Assembly: GCA_965216335.1 (NCBI GenBank)
Contig: OZ244154.1
Coordinates: 930,001-994,000 of the forward strand
DNA: 64,000 nucleotides
From: JAHEJE01 sp965216335
GTDB taxonomy: Bacteria; Pseudomonadota; Alphaproteobacteria; Rhizobiales; Aestuariivirgaceae
Direction: 5' to 3'
This document shows positions 28,112-37,925 of this stretch, piece after piece; positions within the stretch are counted from its first letter, which is position 1; every line of letters begins with the position of its first letter. Below the pieces are notes generated by a model. It did no database searches and was not told where the DNA came from. It saw only the letters and a program-made list of their open reading frames with translations. A program made the translations under genes and the position numbers.

Positions 28112-29344
28112 ATGACCGTCAAGTTCGCCGATATCGAACGCGCCAACGACCTGCTTGAAGGCAATGTCGTGCGCACGCCGATGCTGCATTCGCCGAAACT
28201 GTCTGAGCTTACGGGAGCGGACATCTTCGTGAAGTTCGAGAACCACCAGGTTACCAACTCGTTCAAGGACCGCGGCGCGTTCATCAAGCTGTCGAGCCTT
28301 GATGCCGAGGCGCGCCGGAACGGTGTGATCGCCATGTCGGCGGGCAACCACGCCCAGGCGGTGGCCTATCATGCCAGGCGGCTGGACATTCCGGCGACCA
28401 TCGTGATGCCGGAGACGACACCGTTCACCAAGGTGGAGCGCACCCGCGCGCACGGGGCGCACATCGTGCTGGCCGGCGAGACCCTGGCGGAGAGCCAGAC
28501 GACGGCAGAAGAGATCATCGCCGAGAAGGGTTTCACTCTGGTGCACCCTTACGATGACGACAAGATCATCGCCGGACAGGGCACGGTGGCAATCGAGATG
28601 CTGGAGGCCGAACCGGAGCTGGAGGGACTGGTGATCCCGATCGGCGGCGGCGGGCTTATGTCGGGTTGCGCGATCGCGGCGCGCCACCTGAGCCCGGACA
28701 TCGAGATCCTCGGGGTCGAGGTCAAACAGTACCCGTCAATGTACCACGCGGTGCGCGGCCGGACCGGCAAATGCGGCGGTGCGACACTGGCCGAGGGCAT
28801 CGCGGTAAAGAACGTGAGCGAGCGCACCATCTCGATCTGCAAGCAGTTCACCGACGACATCCGGCTGGTCGCCGAAATGGATGTGGAGCGGGCCATCGCC
28901 GCCTACCTGTCGGAGCAGAAGACCGTCGCCGAGGGTGCGGGCGCCTGCGGGCTGGCGGCGGTTTTGGCCGATCCCGGCCATTTCCGCGGCCGCAGGATCG
29001 GGCTAGTGCTGTGCGGCGGCAACATCGACCTGCGCATCCTGGCCTCGGTGATCTACCGCGAACTGGAGCGCGACCAGCGCATCGTCAACCTGCGGTTCAA
29101 GACCGACGACCGGCCGGGCATCCTCGGCCGTATCGCCACCTCGCTCGGCCACCTCGGCGCCAACATCCTGGAGGTCAGCCACCAGCGGATGTTCCTCGAC
29201 ACGCCGGCCAAGGCCACCGACATCGACTTCATGATCGAGACCCGCGACGGACGCCATGCCGAGGAGATCGTGGCAACGCTGGAAAGCCAGGGCTTCGTCA
29301 TTCACGTGCTGGATGCACCGCACGGCCAGCAGACCGCGAGATAG
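28112..29344 (+). CDS. ilvA: Threonine ammonia-lyase (threonine dehydratase) with ACT domain
   Basis: 410 aa, PLP enzyme that makes 2-oxobutyrate for isoleucine or degrades threonine. PLP Lys in NSFKDRGAF, the phosphate-binding GGGGLMSG loop, and a single C-terminal ACT-like domain (about 330-405; DDRPGILGRIATSLGHLGANI). The one-ACT architecture is shared by catabolic and short biosynthetic types, so allosteric behaviour is uncertain. The ATG at 28112 has GGGAGA. Confidence 0.9.
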   Translation: MTVKFADIERANDLLEGNVVRTPMLHSPKLSELTGADIFVKFENHQVTNSFKDRGAFIKLSSLDAEARRNGVIAMSAGNHAQAVAYHARRLDIPATIVMPETTPFTKVERTRAHGAHIVLAGETLAESQTTAEEIIAEKGFTLVHPYDDDKIIAGQGTVAIEMLEAEPELEGLVIPIGGGGLMSGCAIAARHLSPDIEILGVEVKQYPSMYHAVRGRTGKCGGATLAEGIAVKNVSERTISICKQFTDDIRLVAEMDVERAIAAYLSEQKTVAEGAGACGLAAVLADPGHFRGRRIGLVLCGGNIDLRILASVIYRELERDQRIVNLRFKTDDRPGILGRIATSLGHLGANILEVSHQRMFLDTPAKATDIDFMIETRDGRHAEEIVATLESQGFVIHVLDAPHGQQTAR

Positions 29345-29503
29345 GCCGGCGCGCGCTTCGGCGGCTTCGCCTTCGCCTCGGCGTTAACGTCATCTGCAAT
29401 CAGGGCGAAAGTTTATTTGCGCCGGCCCGGGTTACCTGTAATAGTCGTTGCCTGACAGAAAGATAGCATCGGGCCTGGCCCCAAACGCGGCAGAGATTAC
29501 CGA

Positions 29504-30256
29504 TTGAGTATAGAACGCCGAAACTTTCCGCAGTTCTTCATAACCATGCCGGCACCCTGCCCTTATCTTGCTGGCAAGGTTGAGCGCAAGGTGTTTACTC
29601 ACCTGATCAGCCAGGATGCCATCGCACTGCACAACACCCTGTCGCAGAGCGGGTTCCGGCGCAGCCAGAACATCGCCTACCGGCCGGCCTGCGACGGCTG
29701 CAAGGCGTGCATGTCGGTGCGGGTGCCGGTCAAGTCTTTCAACTGGACCCGGTCGTTCCGCAGGATCGTTGCCCGCAACCGCGACCTGAAGGCGCAGATG
29801 CTGCCGGCCAAGGCCACGCGCGAGCACTTTTCGCTGTTTCGCGACTACATTGCCGAGCGCCATGAACAAGGCGGCATGGCGGAGATGACGGCGCTGGACT
29901 TCGCCGCCATGGTCGATGAAAGCTTCGTCGATACGCGGCTCATCGAGTACCGGCTGCCGCCTGAGGTATCGCTGGCCGGCGCGGACTACCGCCGCGGACC
30001 GCTGGCAGCCGCCGCGTTGAGCGATGTCCTGGAGGACGGGTTGTCGATGATCTACAGCTTCTACGACCCCTCGGCGGCGGCCCGCAGCCTGGGCACATAC
30101 ATGATACTCGAACACCTCCTCAGGGCTGAAGACCTCGGACTGCCGTATGTCTATCTCGGCTACTGGGTGCACGGGTCGCGCAAGATGGACTACAAGGCCC
30201 GGTTTCTGCCGCAGGAACGCCTGACGGCCAACGGCTGGAAACTGGTGCGTGGATAG
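29504..30256 (+). CDS. bpt: Bacterial aminoacyl-tRNA-protein transferase (N-end rule)
   Basis: 250 aa. Transfers Leu from tRNA to proteins with N-terminal Asp/Glu, marking them for ClpS/ClpAP. The N-terminal Cys-rich motif CDGCKACMSVRVPVKSF and the later YVYLGYWVHGSRKMDYKARF are the hallmarks of the Ate1/Bpt family. Length is normal. Starts at TTG 29504 after a weak GAGA; no in-frame ATG gives the full N-terminus. Confidence 0.9.
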   Translation: MSIERRNFPQFFITMPAPCPYLAGKVERKVFTHLISQDAIALHNTLSQSGFRRSQNIAYRPACDGCKACMSVRVPVKSFNWTRSFRRIVARNRDLKAQMLPAKATREHFSLFRDYIAERHEQGGMAEMTALDFAAMVDESFVDTRLIEYRLPPEVSLAGADYRRGPLAAAALSDVLEDGLSMIYSFYDPSAAARSLGTYMILEHLLRAEDLGLPYVYLGYWVHGSRKMDYKARFLPQERLTANGWKLVRG

Positions 30257-30333
30257 AGTGGGGTTAAGGGTTGAGTCACTCTTGCGGGCCAGTATCGCGG
30301 ACAAACAACCAATGAGAAGAGCCTGAGTCATCG

Positions 30334-31254
30334 ATGCGAGGGGGGGACCGCAGCACAGCAGAGCAGAACATGGGACTGGCGATGGCCTTCGCCGGTGGCC
30401 TGCTGCTGTCTGTGGATGTGCCGATCCTGCGCATGGCGGACACCGACGCCTGGACGATGATCCTGGTGCGTGGCGTGTTCTCGTTCATTGCACTGTGGTG
30501 CTTCTGGTTCTTCTTCCGGCGCGGACGGCCGGGACATCCTCCCTTCGTCAACGGATACACCAGTGTCGCGCTGTCCTGCGCCACGGCATTGGGCAGCATC
30601 CTGTTTCTCAACGCCATTCAGCACACCACCGTGGCCAATGTGGTGTTCATCCTGGCCTTCAACCCGATGTTTGCCGCGCTGTTGTCGTGGCTGGTGCTTG
30701 GTGAACGCACACACCCGGTTACACTGCTGGCCATTCTCACGTCGTTTGCCGGTGTGTTGATCATCGTCTGGGATGGTCTGGACAGCGGGAACATGCTGGG
30801 CGACCTTCTTGCGCTCGGCACCTCGGCTCTGCTGGCGGTCTCGCTGGTGACCGTGCGCCACAGCGGCAAGGATATGTCCATGAGTCCGGCCTTCGGCACC
30901 CTGCTGGCGGCAGTCGGTGTCTATTGGTTCGCAAGCCCGGGATCGCTCAGTTCTGAAAGCTGGGCCTGGCTGGCCCTCAACGGGCTGCTGATCGTGCCGG
31001 CCGCTTCGGCGCTGATGCTGCTCGGCCCGAGATTCGTTTCGGCCCCGATCGTGGCAATGTTCTTCCTGCTCGAAACGGTCTTGACGCCGGTCTGGATGTG
31101 GCTGGTGTTCGACGAACTTCCGACCAGACAGGTCTTCATCGGCGGGGCGATAATTTTCTGCGCACTGATGGTGCACAGCGTCTGGCGACTGAGACAAAGG
31201 TCGCGGCTTGCAGGCCAGCCACAGTCTGCCGCTACGGACCCCAATTTCAACTGA
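30334..31254 (+). CDS. EamA-family (DMT) transporter
   Basis: 306 aa with about ten hydrophobic helices in two EamA repeats. The first repeat contains ANVVFILAFNPMFAALLSWLVLGER, the second FFLLETVLTPVWMWLVFDELPT; both end in the typical E-x-P-like element. Exports or imports an unknown metabolite. Start at ATG 30334; ATG 30370 fits equally. Confidence 0.82.
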   Translation: MRGGDRSTAEQNMGLAMAFAGGLLLSVDVPILRMADTDAWTMILVRGVFSFIALWCFWFFFRRGRPGHPPFVNGYTSVALSCATALGSILFLNAIQHTTVANVVFILAFNPMFAALLSWLVLGERTHPVTLLAILTSFAGVLIIVWDGLDSGNMLGDLLALGTSALLAVSLVTVRHSGKDMSMSPAFGTLLAAVGVYWFASPGSLSSESWAWLALNGLLIVPAASALMLLGPRFVSAPIVAMFFLLETVLTPVWMWLVFDELPTRQVFIGGAIIFCALMVHSVWRLRQRSRLAGQPQSAATDPNFN

Positions 31255-31551
31255 CGCGCTTTGACGGTCAGGTCATGTCGAGCACGGTTGGCATTCGACC
31301 TTTCTGGCTGTGGTGCTGCAGTCCCTGCCGTATTCGTCGTCTCAAAACTGCAACCAGCTACAAGTTTAGGGTGGTGTACGGTGGGTCAACCCCATACAAA
31401 ACCGGTAGCAAATGCTTCCGAAACAAGCACATCCGGCAGTTTTTCAGCGCCTGTCCGCGATCGAAGCTTGTCCGCCTACTGATCAATCCCTATAGTCAAA
31501 ATGGGAGCAAGGGAGGCAATTGATTAACCATAAACGGATATATTTGGGCTT

Positions 31552-32319
31552 ATGAACGCCTACGAGGACAGCTTTGTTGGCGCCCTCGTGGATGCGGCGC
31601 CGTTGGATGCTACGCGGCCGGCGGGCCGAGGACTGTCCGATCCAATCCGCGCGGCCGAAACCCTTATTGGCCTAAGGGACAATCTGCAGCGTGAAGGCCT
31701 CAAGGTTGTGGTCTCAGGCGACTTCGCCGAGCTGGCCGACCTTCGCCCGAAGTACCGGGGCACCCCCGTATCGCCGATGTTCAACAGCGACTTCTGCCCG
31801 GAACTGCCAACCAGCGCCTATTGGGTCGGCATGTATGACAGCAAGGGCGCGCTGTGCGCCCTGCAGGCGTTCCGGCTGGACCAGGTTTATCCAAATCTTG
31901 CCGATTGGGTGTCGGGATGGATGATCAACCTCTACCTGCAGCGCGATGAGCTGATCATACCCAAACACAATCACCGTTTCACCAGGAGCCGAACCAGGAC
32001 GATGAAGGGGCCGCTGGTCTATCACGGTGAAGTGTGGATCGACCGGCGGGCGGCCAACAAGGGGGTTTTCGCCGAGTTCATGAAGTACGGCCTGCTGACG
32101 GCTCACCTGAAATGGCAGCCCAACGCGGTCTGGGCGCTGGTCGGAGAGTACATGATCACCCGTGGCCTGGTTTCCAAAGCGGGTTACGATCACGCCGAGC
32201 GCGGTTTTCTCGACTGGGAGTGGGCGCCAAGCTATGCCGATGAGGTCGAATGGGTGATTTTGGCCGACCAGGTCAACCTGGAACGGCTGGCGTGCGAGAC
32301 CGATCTCACACAAACCTGA
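31552..32319 (+). CDS. Conserved-looking protein of unknown function
   Basis: 255 aa, soluble, no signal or membrane segment. Trp and Tyr are frequent. Segments such as YWVGMYDSKGALCALQAFR and ALVGEYMITRGLVSKAGYDH recall acetyltransferase-like folds, but I see no clear acetyl-CoA loop and do not assign one. The ATG at 31552 is preceded by GGGAGG 35 bases upstream. It overlaps the next gene tail to tail by 14 bp. Confidence 0.6.
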   Translation: MNAYEDSFVGALVDAAPLDATRPAGRGLSDPIRAAETLIGLRDNLQREGLKVVVSGDFAELADLRPKYRGTPVSPMFNSDFCPELPTSAYWVGMYDSKGALCALQAFRLDQVYPNLADWVSGWMINLYLQRDELIIPKHNHRFTRSRTRTMKGPLVYHGEVWIDRRAANKGVFAEFMKYGLLTAHLKWQPNAVWALVGEYMITRGLVSKAGYDHAERGFLDWEWAPSYADEVEWVILADQVNLERLACETDLTQT

Positions 32320-33097
32320 TGTCGACGTCGGACTGCCTGGATAGGATCGATACGCCGCGATCTCCGGTCGGGAACCTTTGCGGAAGCACGACTCTTTGAT
32401 ATCCGAACCAAATGGTCTGGCGTTCCGGAGTATCCATTGCCGCACACACCTGATCGTAGTGAGGCGCATCAGACTTGATGACGTCCCGGTAGGCCTGACT
32501 GATGATCTGGTCGTAGGAATTGCCGGCCTGGCACGGATATGAAACCGGGTTCATGCCCCAGAACCTTGCTATTTCGGAACGATGGCCGATACGGACGACC
32601 CGGAATTTTCCGGCAACGTCGTCGAAGACGCAGTCAACGCTGTATTCCGGCTTGGTGGTCCCGTCGCGCAGGGCGTCCTTCAGCAGGCCTGGAACATAGC
32701 CTTTCTCGGGCACGCCGTTTTTCACAAACGTCCGGGTCGTCAGGTGAACGTCGCTCTTGGTGACCAGTTGGTTGATCCGCTCGATCGCCTGCAGGGGATC
32801 GTCATAGGTCTCTTCCGCCCAACCGACGATGAAATACTTCAGCGTGTACGGACCGGGCGCTGTCATCAGCCATTCCATGGCGAAAAACAGCGACGACCAG
32901 TTGGCCGCAAACAACGGCCAGCTGATTTCGGTCCCCTTCGGGGATATCACGGCCTTAACCAGGCCCTTGCGCTGCAACAGCGATTCTTCCGTGCCATCCC
33001 AGCCCCGGGATTCCTTCCAGAACAGCTCCTCGGGGAGCTTGTCCAAAATGTCGCCGCGATAGATCCAGGTTACTTTTTCGTCGCTCGCCGTGCCCAT
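32306..33097 (-). CDS. Unknown protein with possible PAS-like C-terminal half
   Basis: 263 aa. ATG at 33097 is chosen because the longer frame starts with unrelated sequence. The second half (EIARFWGMNP...YDQVCAAMDTPERQTIWFGYQRVVLPQ...GVSILSRQSDV) is arranged like PAS-type sensor proteins of alphaproteobacteria; this is a weak resemblance. No enzyme motif. The tail-to-tail overlap with the preceding unknown suggests the two evolved as a pair. Confidence 0.55.
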   Translation of the reverse strand: MGTASDEKVTWIYRGDILDKLPEELFWKESRGWDGTEESLLQRKGLVKAVISPKGTEISWPLFAANWSSLFFAMEWLMTAPGPYTLKYFIVGWAEETYDDPLQAIERINQLVTKSDVHLTTRTFVKNGVPEKGYVPGLLKDALRDGTTKPEYSVDCVFDDVAGKFRVVRIGHRSEIARFWGMNPVSYPCQAGNSYDQIISQAYRDVIKSDAPHYDQVCAAMDTPERQTIWFGYQRVVLPQRFPTGDRGVSILSRQSDVDIRFV

Positions 33098-33277
33098 TTC
33101 GTCCGATCCTTCGAACGTGCCGCCCCTACACCCCAAGCCCAGCGGCAATGTTCAGTGAACAGATTTATTCGCCTACAATGTCGCACACGTCCGCAAACAT
33201 TGTGTTAAGCGGAACGCCGCGAAACTTGGGGTGTGCTTAATTGTGCATTAATACCCCCGGCAGCCGGATTAGCGCCG

Positions 33278-35518
33278 TCACGAGAACCTGTTCGAGCGCG
33301 GAAACCCCTTCGGCGGCAGGCGACCGGCCTGGGCGCGCTGGCCGAGCCATTCGGTGAGCTCGGTGACGGTCCAGGTGCGCCCGGAGGTATCAAGCCAGGA
33401 CAGACCGGCCTTGAGCGCGAAGGTGGTGACGTCGCTGAGACCGCCATCCTTGTATTTCTGCAGGCGCACGCCGCGGCCACGCGTCATCTGCGGCAGTTCG
33501 TCGAGCGCGAACAGCAACAACTTGCGGTTTTCGCCGACGATGCCGGCATGCGTGTGGTCGCTGGCGATGAACGCCAGTGCCTGGGCTTCGGCCGGCAGCC
33601 TGACATTGAGGACCTGTTTGCCCTTGCGGGTGTTGGCAATACAATCGGCCTCGTTGACGACAAATCCGTTGCCGTCGCTGGAAGCAAGCAGCACACGGCG
33701 TTCGGGGTCGTGGACGAACAACGCGACGATGGCGTCGCTGGCCTCGACATCGGCCATCAGGCGGACCGGCTCGCCGTGACCGCGGCCGCCGGGCAGTTTG
33801 TTGACATCCAGGGTGAAGAATTTGCCGGAAGATGCCAGCAGCAATAGCTTATCCGTGGTTTCGGCATGGATGACGAAGCGGCCCTTGTCGCCTTCCTTGA
33901 AGCTCAGATTCGAGGGATCGGCCAAGTGGCCCTTCATGGCGCGGATCCAGCCCTTATCGGAACACACCACGGTGACCGGTTCCTTCTCGATCATCGCCTG
34001 TTCCAGGTCGATTTCGACGGCGGGAGCATCCGCGAACCGAGTGCGGCGGCGGCCGAGATCGGTGTCCGGGCCGAAGGCCTTGCGGGTATCGCGGATCTGG
34101 CCGGCGATGGTCTGCCACTGCTGCTCATCGGAGGCCAAGAGAGCCTGCAGCTCGCCCTGCTCGGCGGTCAACGCCTCGTGCTCCTTGCGGATTTCGATCT
34201 CTTCGAGCTTGCGCAGGGCGCGCAGCCGCATGTTGAGGATCGCCTCGGCCTGGATGTCGTTGAGCGAGAACCGGCGCATCAGTTCCTGCTTGGGCTCATC
34301 CTCCTCACGGATGATGCGGATCACCTCGTCGAGGTTGAGATAGGCGATCAGGTAGCCTTCGAGGATGTTGAGGCGCTTGGCGATCTGGTCGAGACGATAC
34401 TCGGTGCCGCGCACCAGCACGGTCTTGCGGTGAGCGAGCCACTCGTGCAGGCAGTCGCGCAGCGACAGCACCCGGGGCACCCTGCCCTCGGACAGCACGT
34501 TCATGTTGAGCGACAGGCGGGATTCCAGCTCGGTGAGCTTGAACAGCGATTCCATCAGCACCGTGGCGTCGACGGTGCGGCTCTTGGGCTCGAGAATGAG
34601 GCGGATGTCTTCGGCGGATTCGTCGCGCACATCGGCCAGCAGCGGCAGCTTGCGGTCGTTGAGCAGTTCGGCGATTTTCTCGATCAGCCGGCCTTTTTGC
34701 ACCTGATAGGGTATTTCGGTGACGACGATCTGCCAGGTGCCGCGGCCCATGTCCTCAGTGTGCCAGTGGGCGCGGACGCGAAAACCGCCCTTGCCTGTCC
34801 GGTAGGCCTCGGCGATGGTTTCGCGGTCGTCGATGATGACCCCGCCGGTCGGCAGGTCCGGACCGGGCACGAGTTGCACTAGCTTGTCGATGCCGGCATT
34901 GGGGAATTTGATCAGGTGCAGCGCGGCATCGCACAGCTCGGCGGCATTGTGCGGCGGGATCGACGTGGCCATGCCGACGGCGATGCCCGAGGCGCCGTTG
35001 GCGAGCAGGTTGGGAAAGGCGCCGGGCAGAACGACGGGCTCTTCGTCCTCGCCGTTGTAGGTCTCGCGGAAATCGACCGTGTCACGGTCGATGCCGTCAA
35101 GCAGAGCGACAGCGACGTCGGTCAGGCGGGCCTCGGTGTAGCGGTAGGCGGCGGCATTGTCGCCGTCGATGTTGCCGAAATTGCCCTGGCCCTCGACGAG
35201 GGGGTACCGCTGGGCGAAATCCTGGGCCAGACGCACCATGGCGTCGTAGACCGCCTGATCGCCGTGCGGGTGGAACTTGCCGATGACGTCGCCGACGACG
35301 CGGGCGCATTTCTTGAAGCCGGAGGCCGGGTCGAGCTTCAACAGCCGCATGGCATAGAGCAGCCGCCGGTGGACGGGCTTCAGGCCGTCGCGGGCGTCCG
35401 GCAGGGCGCGGTGCATGATGGTCGACAGGGCATAGGCGAGGTAGCGCTGCTCCAGCGCCTCACGCAGGTCGATGGCCTGACTGTCGTCGCCGGTTGGAGG
35501 GGTGATAAGGTCGCTCAT
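33278..35518 (-). CDS. parC: DNA topoisomerase IV subunit A
   Basis: 746 aa. Cuts and reseals DNA to separate daughter chromosomes, with ParE. N-terminal ALEQRYLAYALSTIMHRALPDARDGLKPVHRRLL, catalytic Tyr127 in AYRYTEARL, and a C-terminal beta-propeller. In the quinolone region HPHGDQAVYDAMVRLAQDF, the position equal to E. coli ParC Ser80 is Gln88 and that of Glu84 is Asp92. ATG 35518 is used; the longer frame adds nine unlikely residues. parE is not in the window. Confidence 0.95.
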   Translation of the reverse strand: MSDLITPPTGDDSQAIDLREALEQRYLAYALSTIMHRALPDARDGLKPVHRRLLYAMRLLKLDPASGFKKCARVVGDVIGKFHPHGDQAVYDAMVRLAQDFAQRYPLVEGQGNFGNIDGDNAAAYRYTEARLTDVAVALLDGIDRDTVDFRETYNGEDEEPVVLPGAFPNLLANGASGIAVGMATSIPPHNAAELCDAALHLIKFPNAGIDKLVQLVPGPDLPTGGVIIDDRETIAEAYRTGKGGFRVRAHWHTEDMGRGTWQIVVTEIPYQVQKGRLIEKIAELLNDRKLPLLADVRDESAEDIRLILEPKSRTVDATVLMESLFKLTELESRLSLNMNVLSEGRVPRVLSLRDCLHEWLAHRKTVLVRGTEYRLDQIAKRLNILEGYLIAYLNLDEVIRIIREEDEPKQELMRRFSLNDIQAEAILNMRLRALRKLEEIEIRKEHEALTAEQGELQALLASDEQQWQTIAGQIRDTRKAFGPDTDLGRRRTRFADAPAVEIDLEQAMIEKEPVTVVCSDKGWIRAMKGHLADPSNLSFKEGDKGRFVIHAETTDKLLLLASSGKFFTLDVNKLPGGRGHGEPVRLMADVEASDAIVALFVHDPERRVLLASSDGNGFVVNEADCIANTRKGKQVLNVRLPAEAQALAFIASDHTHAGIVGENRKLLLFALDELPQMTRGRGVRLQKYKDGGLSDVTTFALKAGLSWLDTSGRTWTVTELTEWLGQRAQAGRLPPKGFPRSNRFS

Positions 35519-35948
35519 GATTCGGAGATTATAGCATGCCGACACAGGTCCAGCGCATGGGAATCACTCGTGTTTTCACCGGAATACCGCAGTTTTCCGG
35601 TCACCCCTTGATCTTCCAGTCTCAGGTGTCTTCCCGGAAAATCCACGCCGATTTATCCAGGATCTCTCGACAGCCCAACCACCTCCCAAAGATCGCGGCT
35701 CGTGCTGCGCTTGGCCGGGATGACACCCGGGACGGCGGCCATCGCGCAAACGCCATCAGTCCCCCTGACCTTTCCGGTTTTCCAGCAGGACTATCGCATA
35801 CGGATTTGAGCTTTGTATTTGGCTTCCTCGGGCTTGACCCACTATTATCCGGTTTAACGTTGGGTGAAGGCGCATTTCTTCCATTGCATCGGATAGTTGC
35901 ATGCGCTGAAGAAAGCTCCAACATGATTCCGGCTTGGCTCCCGGGCAT
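35519..35948. other. 430-bp region upstream of parC
   Basis: Holds the parC promoter region. Frames open across it have no ribosome site or recognisable content. Nothing further seen apart from the adjacent hairpin element. Confidence 0.4.
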
Positions 35949-36072
35949 TCCCTCCCCTAGAAAAGGGGAGGACTAGGGTGGGGATTGATGGCGGTGCAAA
36001 GGATTGAAATCGTTGCCGAATTGCACCGCCATCAACCCCCATCCCGACCTTCCCCCTTTCTGGGGGAAGGAG
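35949..36072. repeat. Miniature hairpin-ended element (DUF559-type ends), copy without gene
   Basis: Left end: CTCCCCTAGAAAAGGGGAG hairpin, then GGGTGGGGATTGATGG. Right end: CCATCAACCCCCATCCC, then a CTTCCCCC / GGGGGAAG hairpin. The inner TTGATGGCGGTGCAA is matched exactly by TTGCACCGCCATCAA, so the whole folds into a cruciform with two side hairpins. The same ends flank the DUF559 gene in the nuo operon. It lies 137 bp downstream of rnj and may also end transcription. Confidence 0.8.
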
Positions 36073-36208
36073 CAATCATCGCTTAACCGGACAGCAGTGG
36101 GCGAAGGCCGAGGAAGGCAAATTTGTATGGCCGGCCATACCGGCAGCACGCTCATGTGCGATTGCTCTTCCCTGTTCCAGGGGAGGGAAAAGTGCAGCCG
36201 AAAAATCA

Positions 36209-37906
36209 TCACACCCGGTGGATGTTGACGTGGCAGACGGGTTTTTTGCCCCAGGCATCCGAGGCGGCGCGGCGGACGGCTGAGCGGATCAGGTCGATGA
36301 CCGGTTCGTCGGAACGGCGGCGGGCCTTGGGCAAGGCGTCAAGCGCCATATCGACGATGTCGAGCAGGTCATCGTCGATGCTGGAACCGTCGGCATCGAA
36401 CTCCGGCAGGCCATCGGTGACCAGTTGCGGTTCGGCTGCGATGTTGCCTTTGCCGTCGAGCGTGAGCGATACGAAGACGATGCCGGCGAAGGACAATTTG
36501 CGGCGGAAGCGGGCCGGCCCGTCGATGCTCGGCACAATCAGGCGGCCGTCGACATGCAGCCGGCCTGAGGGCACCTCGTCGATGACCTTCACAGGACCCG
36601 GGATCAGGCGGGTCAGACTGCCGTTGGGCACAACGAGCGTATCGGCGATATTGCAGCTTCCGGCGAAGGCGGCGTGCCTGACCAGGTGCTGCATTTCACC
36701 GTGCATGGGCACCAGGGCGCGCGGTTTGAGCCAGCCGTAGAACTCCTCCAGCTCGCCCTGCCGGGGGTGGCCGGATGAATGGACCAGCGCATCGTCGCTG
36801 GTGACGATCTCGACACCCTGGGCGGCGAGATTGTTCATCACCGCGGAGACGGCCTTTTCGTTTCCGGGAATTGTCTTGGACGAGAACAGTGCCATATCGC
36901 CGCCGTTGAGCGTGATGTTCGGATGGCAGTCGTTTGCGATGCGGGCCATGGCGGCGCGGCTTTCGCCCTGGCTGCCGGTGCACAGCAGCAGAACCTTGTT
37001 GCGTGGCAGGAAGCCGTAGGCCTCTTCTTCGAGGAAAGTCCCCGCATCCTTGAGCAGACCGACCTCGCGGGCCGCCTCGATCATGGTGCGCATGGCGCGG
37101 CCGGCAACCACGACCTCGCGGCCGGCCTGGCGGGCGGCGCGGATGACGGTCGACAAGCGCCCGACATGAGAGGCGAAGGTGGTGACGGCGACGCGGTTTT
37201 CAGCGTTGAGGATGATATCCGTCAACACCTGGGCGACATCGCTCTCTGACGGCGAGTGGCCCTCGCGCAGGACGTTGGTCGAATCGCAGACCAGAAAATC
37301 GACGCCCTCGCGGCCGATCTCGCGCAGCCGGCTCTCGTCTAGGTCCGGCGGTATCGCGGGATTGCGGTCCAGCTTCCAGTCGCCGGAATGGACGACGGTT
37401 CCGGCCTTGGTGCGCAGGACAACGGCATTGGGCTCGGGGATGGAATGGGTGACGGCGACGAATTCGACATTGAACTTGCCGGCATCAAAGGGCTTGCCCG
37501 GCTTTACGACGCGAATGTCGACATCACCGAACAGGCCTGCCTCGTCCAGCTTGCGGCGCAGGATGACGGCGGCGAACTCGGTACAGTAGACCGGCACCCG
37601 CAGGCGCGGCCACAGCCAGGCAATGGCGCCGAGGTGGTCCTCATGGGCGTGGGTGACAACGATCGCCTGAAGAGACTTGCGCTCTTCCTCGATGAAGGCC
37701 GTGTCGGGCAGGATGATGTCTATGCCGGGGTCGCGCTGGTCGCCGAACTTGACGCCGCAATCGACCATCAGCCATTGCCGCTTGTGCTCTTTGCCAATGC
37801 CGTAGAGATACAGGTTCATGCCGATCTCACCGGCACCACCCAACGGCAGATACACCAGTTCACCGGAAGCGCGCGAACCGCTGGCGCGATTTTTCTTGCT
37901 GTTCAT
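36209..37906 (-). CDS. rnj: Ribonuclease J
   Basis: 565 aa, metallo-beta-lactamase/beta-CASP RNase with endo- and 5'-exonuclease activity in RNA decay and maturation. The Zn motif HAHEDH is followed by HSGDWK and the beta-CASP region up to HSSGHPRQGEL; PMHGEMQHL is also present. ATG 37906 is preferred (GGGGGG close upstream); GTG 37921 is possible. birA-rnj directly after nuoN is the common order in Rhizobiales. Confidence 0.93.
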   Translation of the reverse strand: MNSKKNRASGSRASGELVYLPLGGAGEIGMNLYLYGIGKEHKRQWLMVDCGVKFGDQRDPGIDIILPDTAFIEEERKSLQAIVVTHAHEDHLGAIAWLWPRLRVPVYCTEFAAVILRRKLDEAGLFGDVDIRVVKPGKPFDAGKFNVEFVAVTHSIPEPNAVVLRTKAGTVVHSGDWKLDRNPAIPPDLDESRLREIGREGVDFLVCDSTNVLREGHSPSESDVAQVLTDIILNAENRVAVTTFASHVGRLSTVIRAARQAGREVVVAGRAMRTMIEAAREVGLLKDAGTFLEEEAYGFLPRNKVLLLCTGSQGESRAAMARIANDCHPNITLNGGDMALFSSKTIPGNEKAVSAVMNNLAAQGVEIVTSDDALVHSSGHPRQGELEEFYGWLKPRALVPMHGEMQHLVRHAAFAGSCNIADTLVVPNGSLTRLIPGPVKVIDEVPSGRLHVDGRLIVPSIDGPARFRRKLSFAGIVFVSLTLDGKGNIAAEPQLVTDGLPEFDADGSSIDDDLLDIVDMALDALPKARRRSDEPVIDLIRSAVRRAASDAWGKKPVCHVNIHRV

Positions 37907-37925
37907 TGTCCCCCCGGCCACGCCG

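Noticed and set aside
31520..31554. Short TTG frame behind GGGAGG, overlapping the ATG of the unknown gene at 31552
   Set aside because: Only 11 codons, no repeat of a single amino acid or hairpin. Could be a coupling leader, but nothing supports it beyond the ribosome site.
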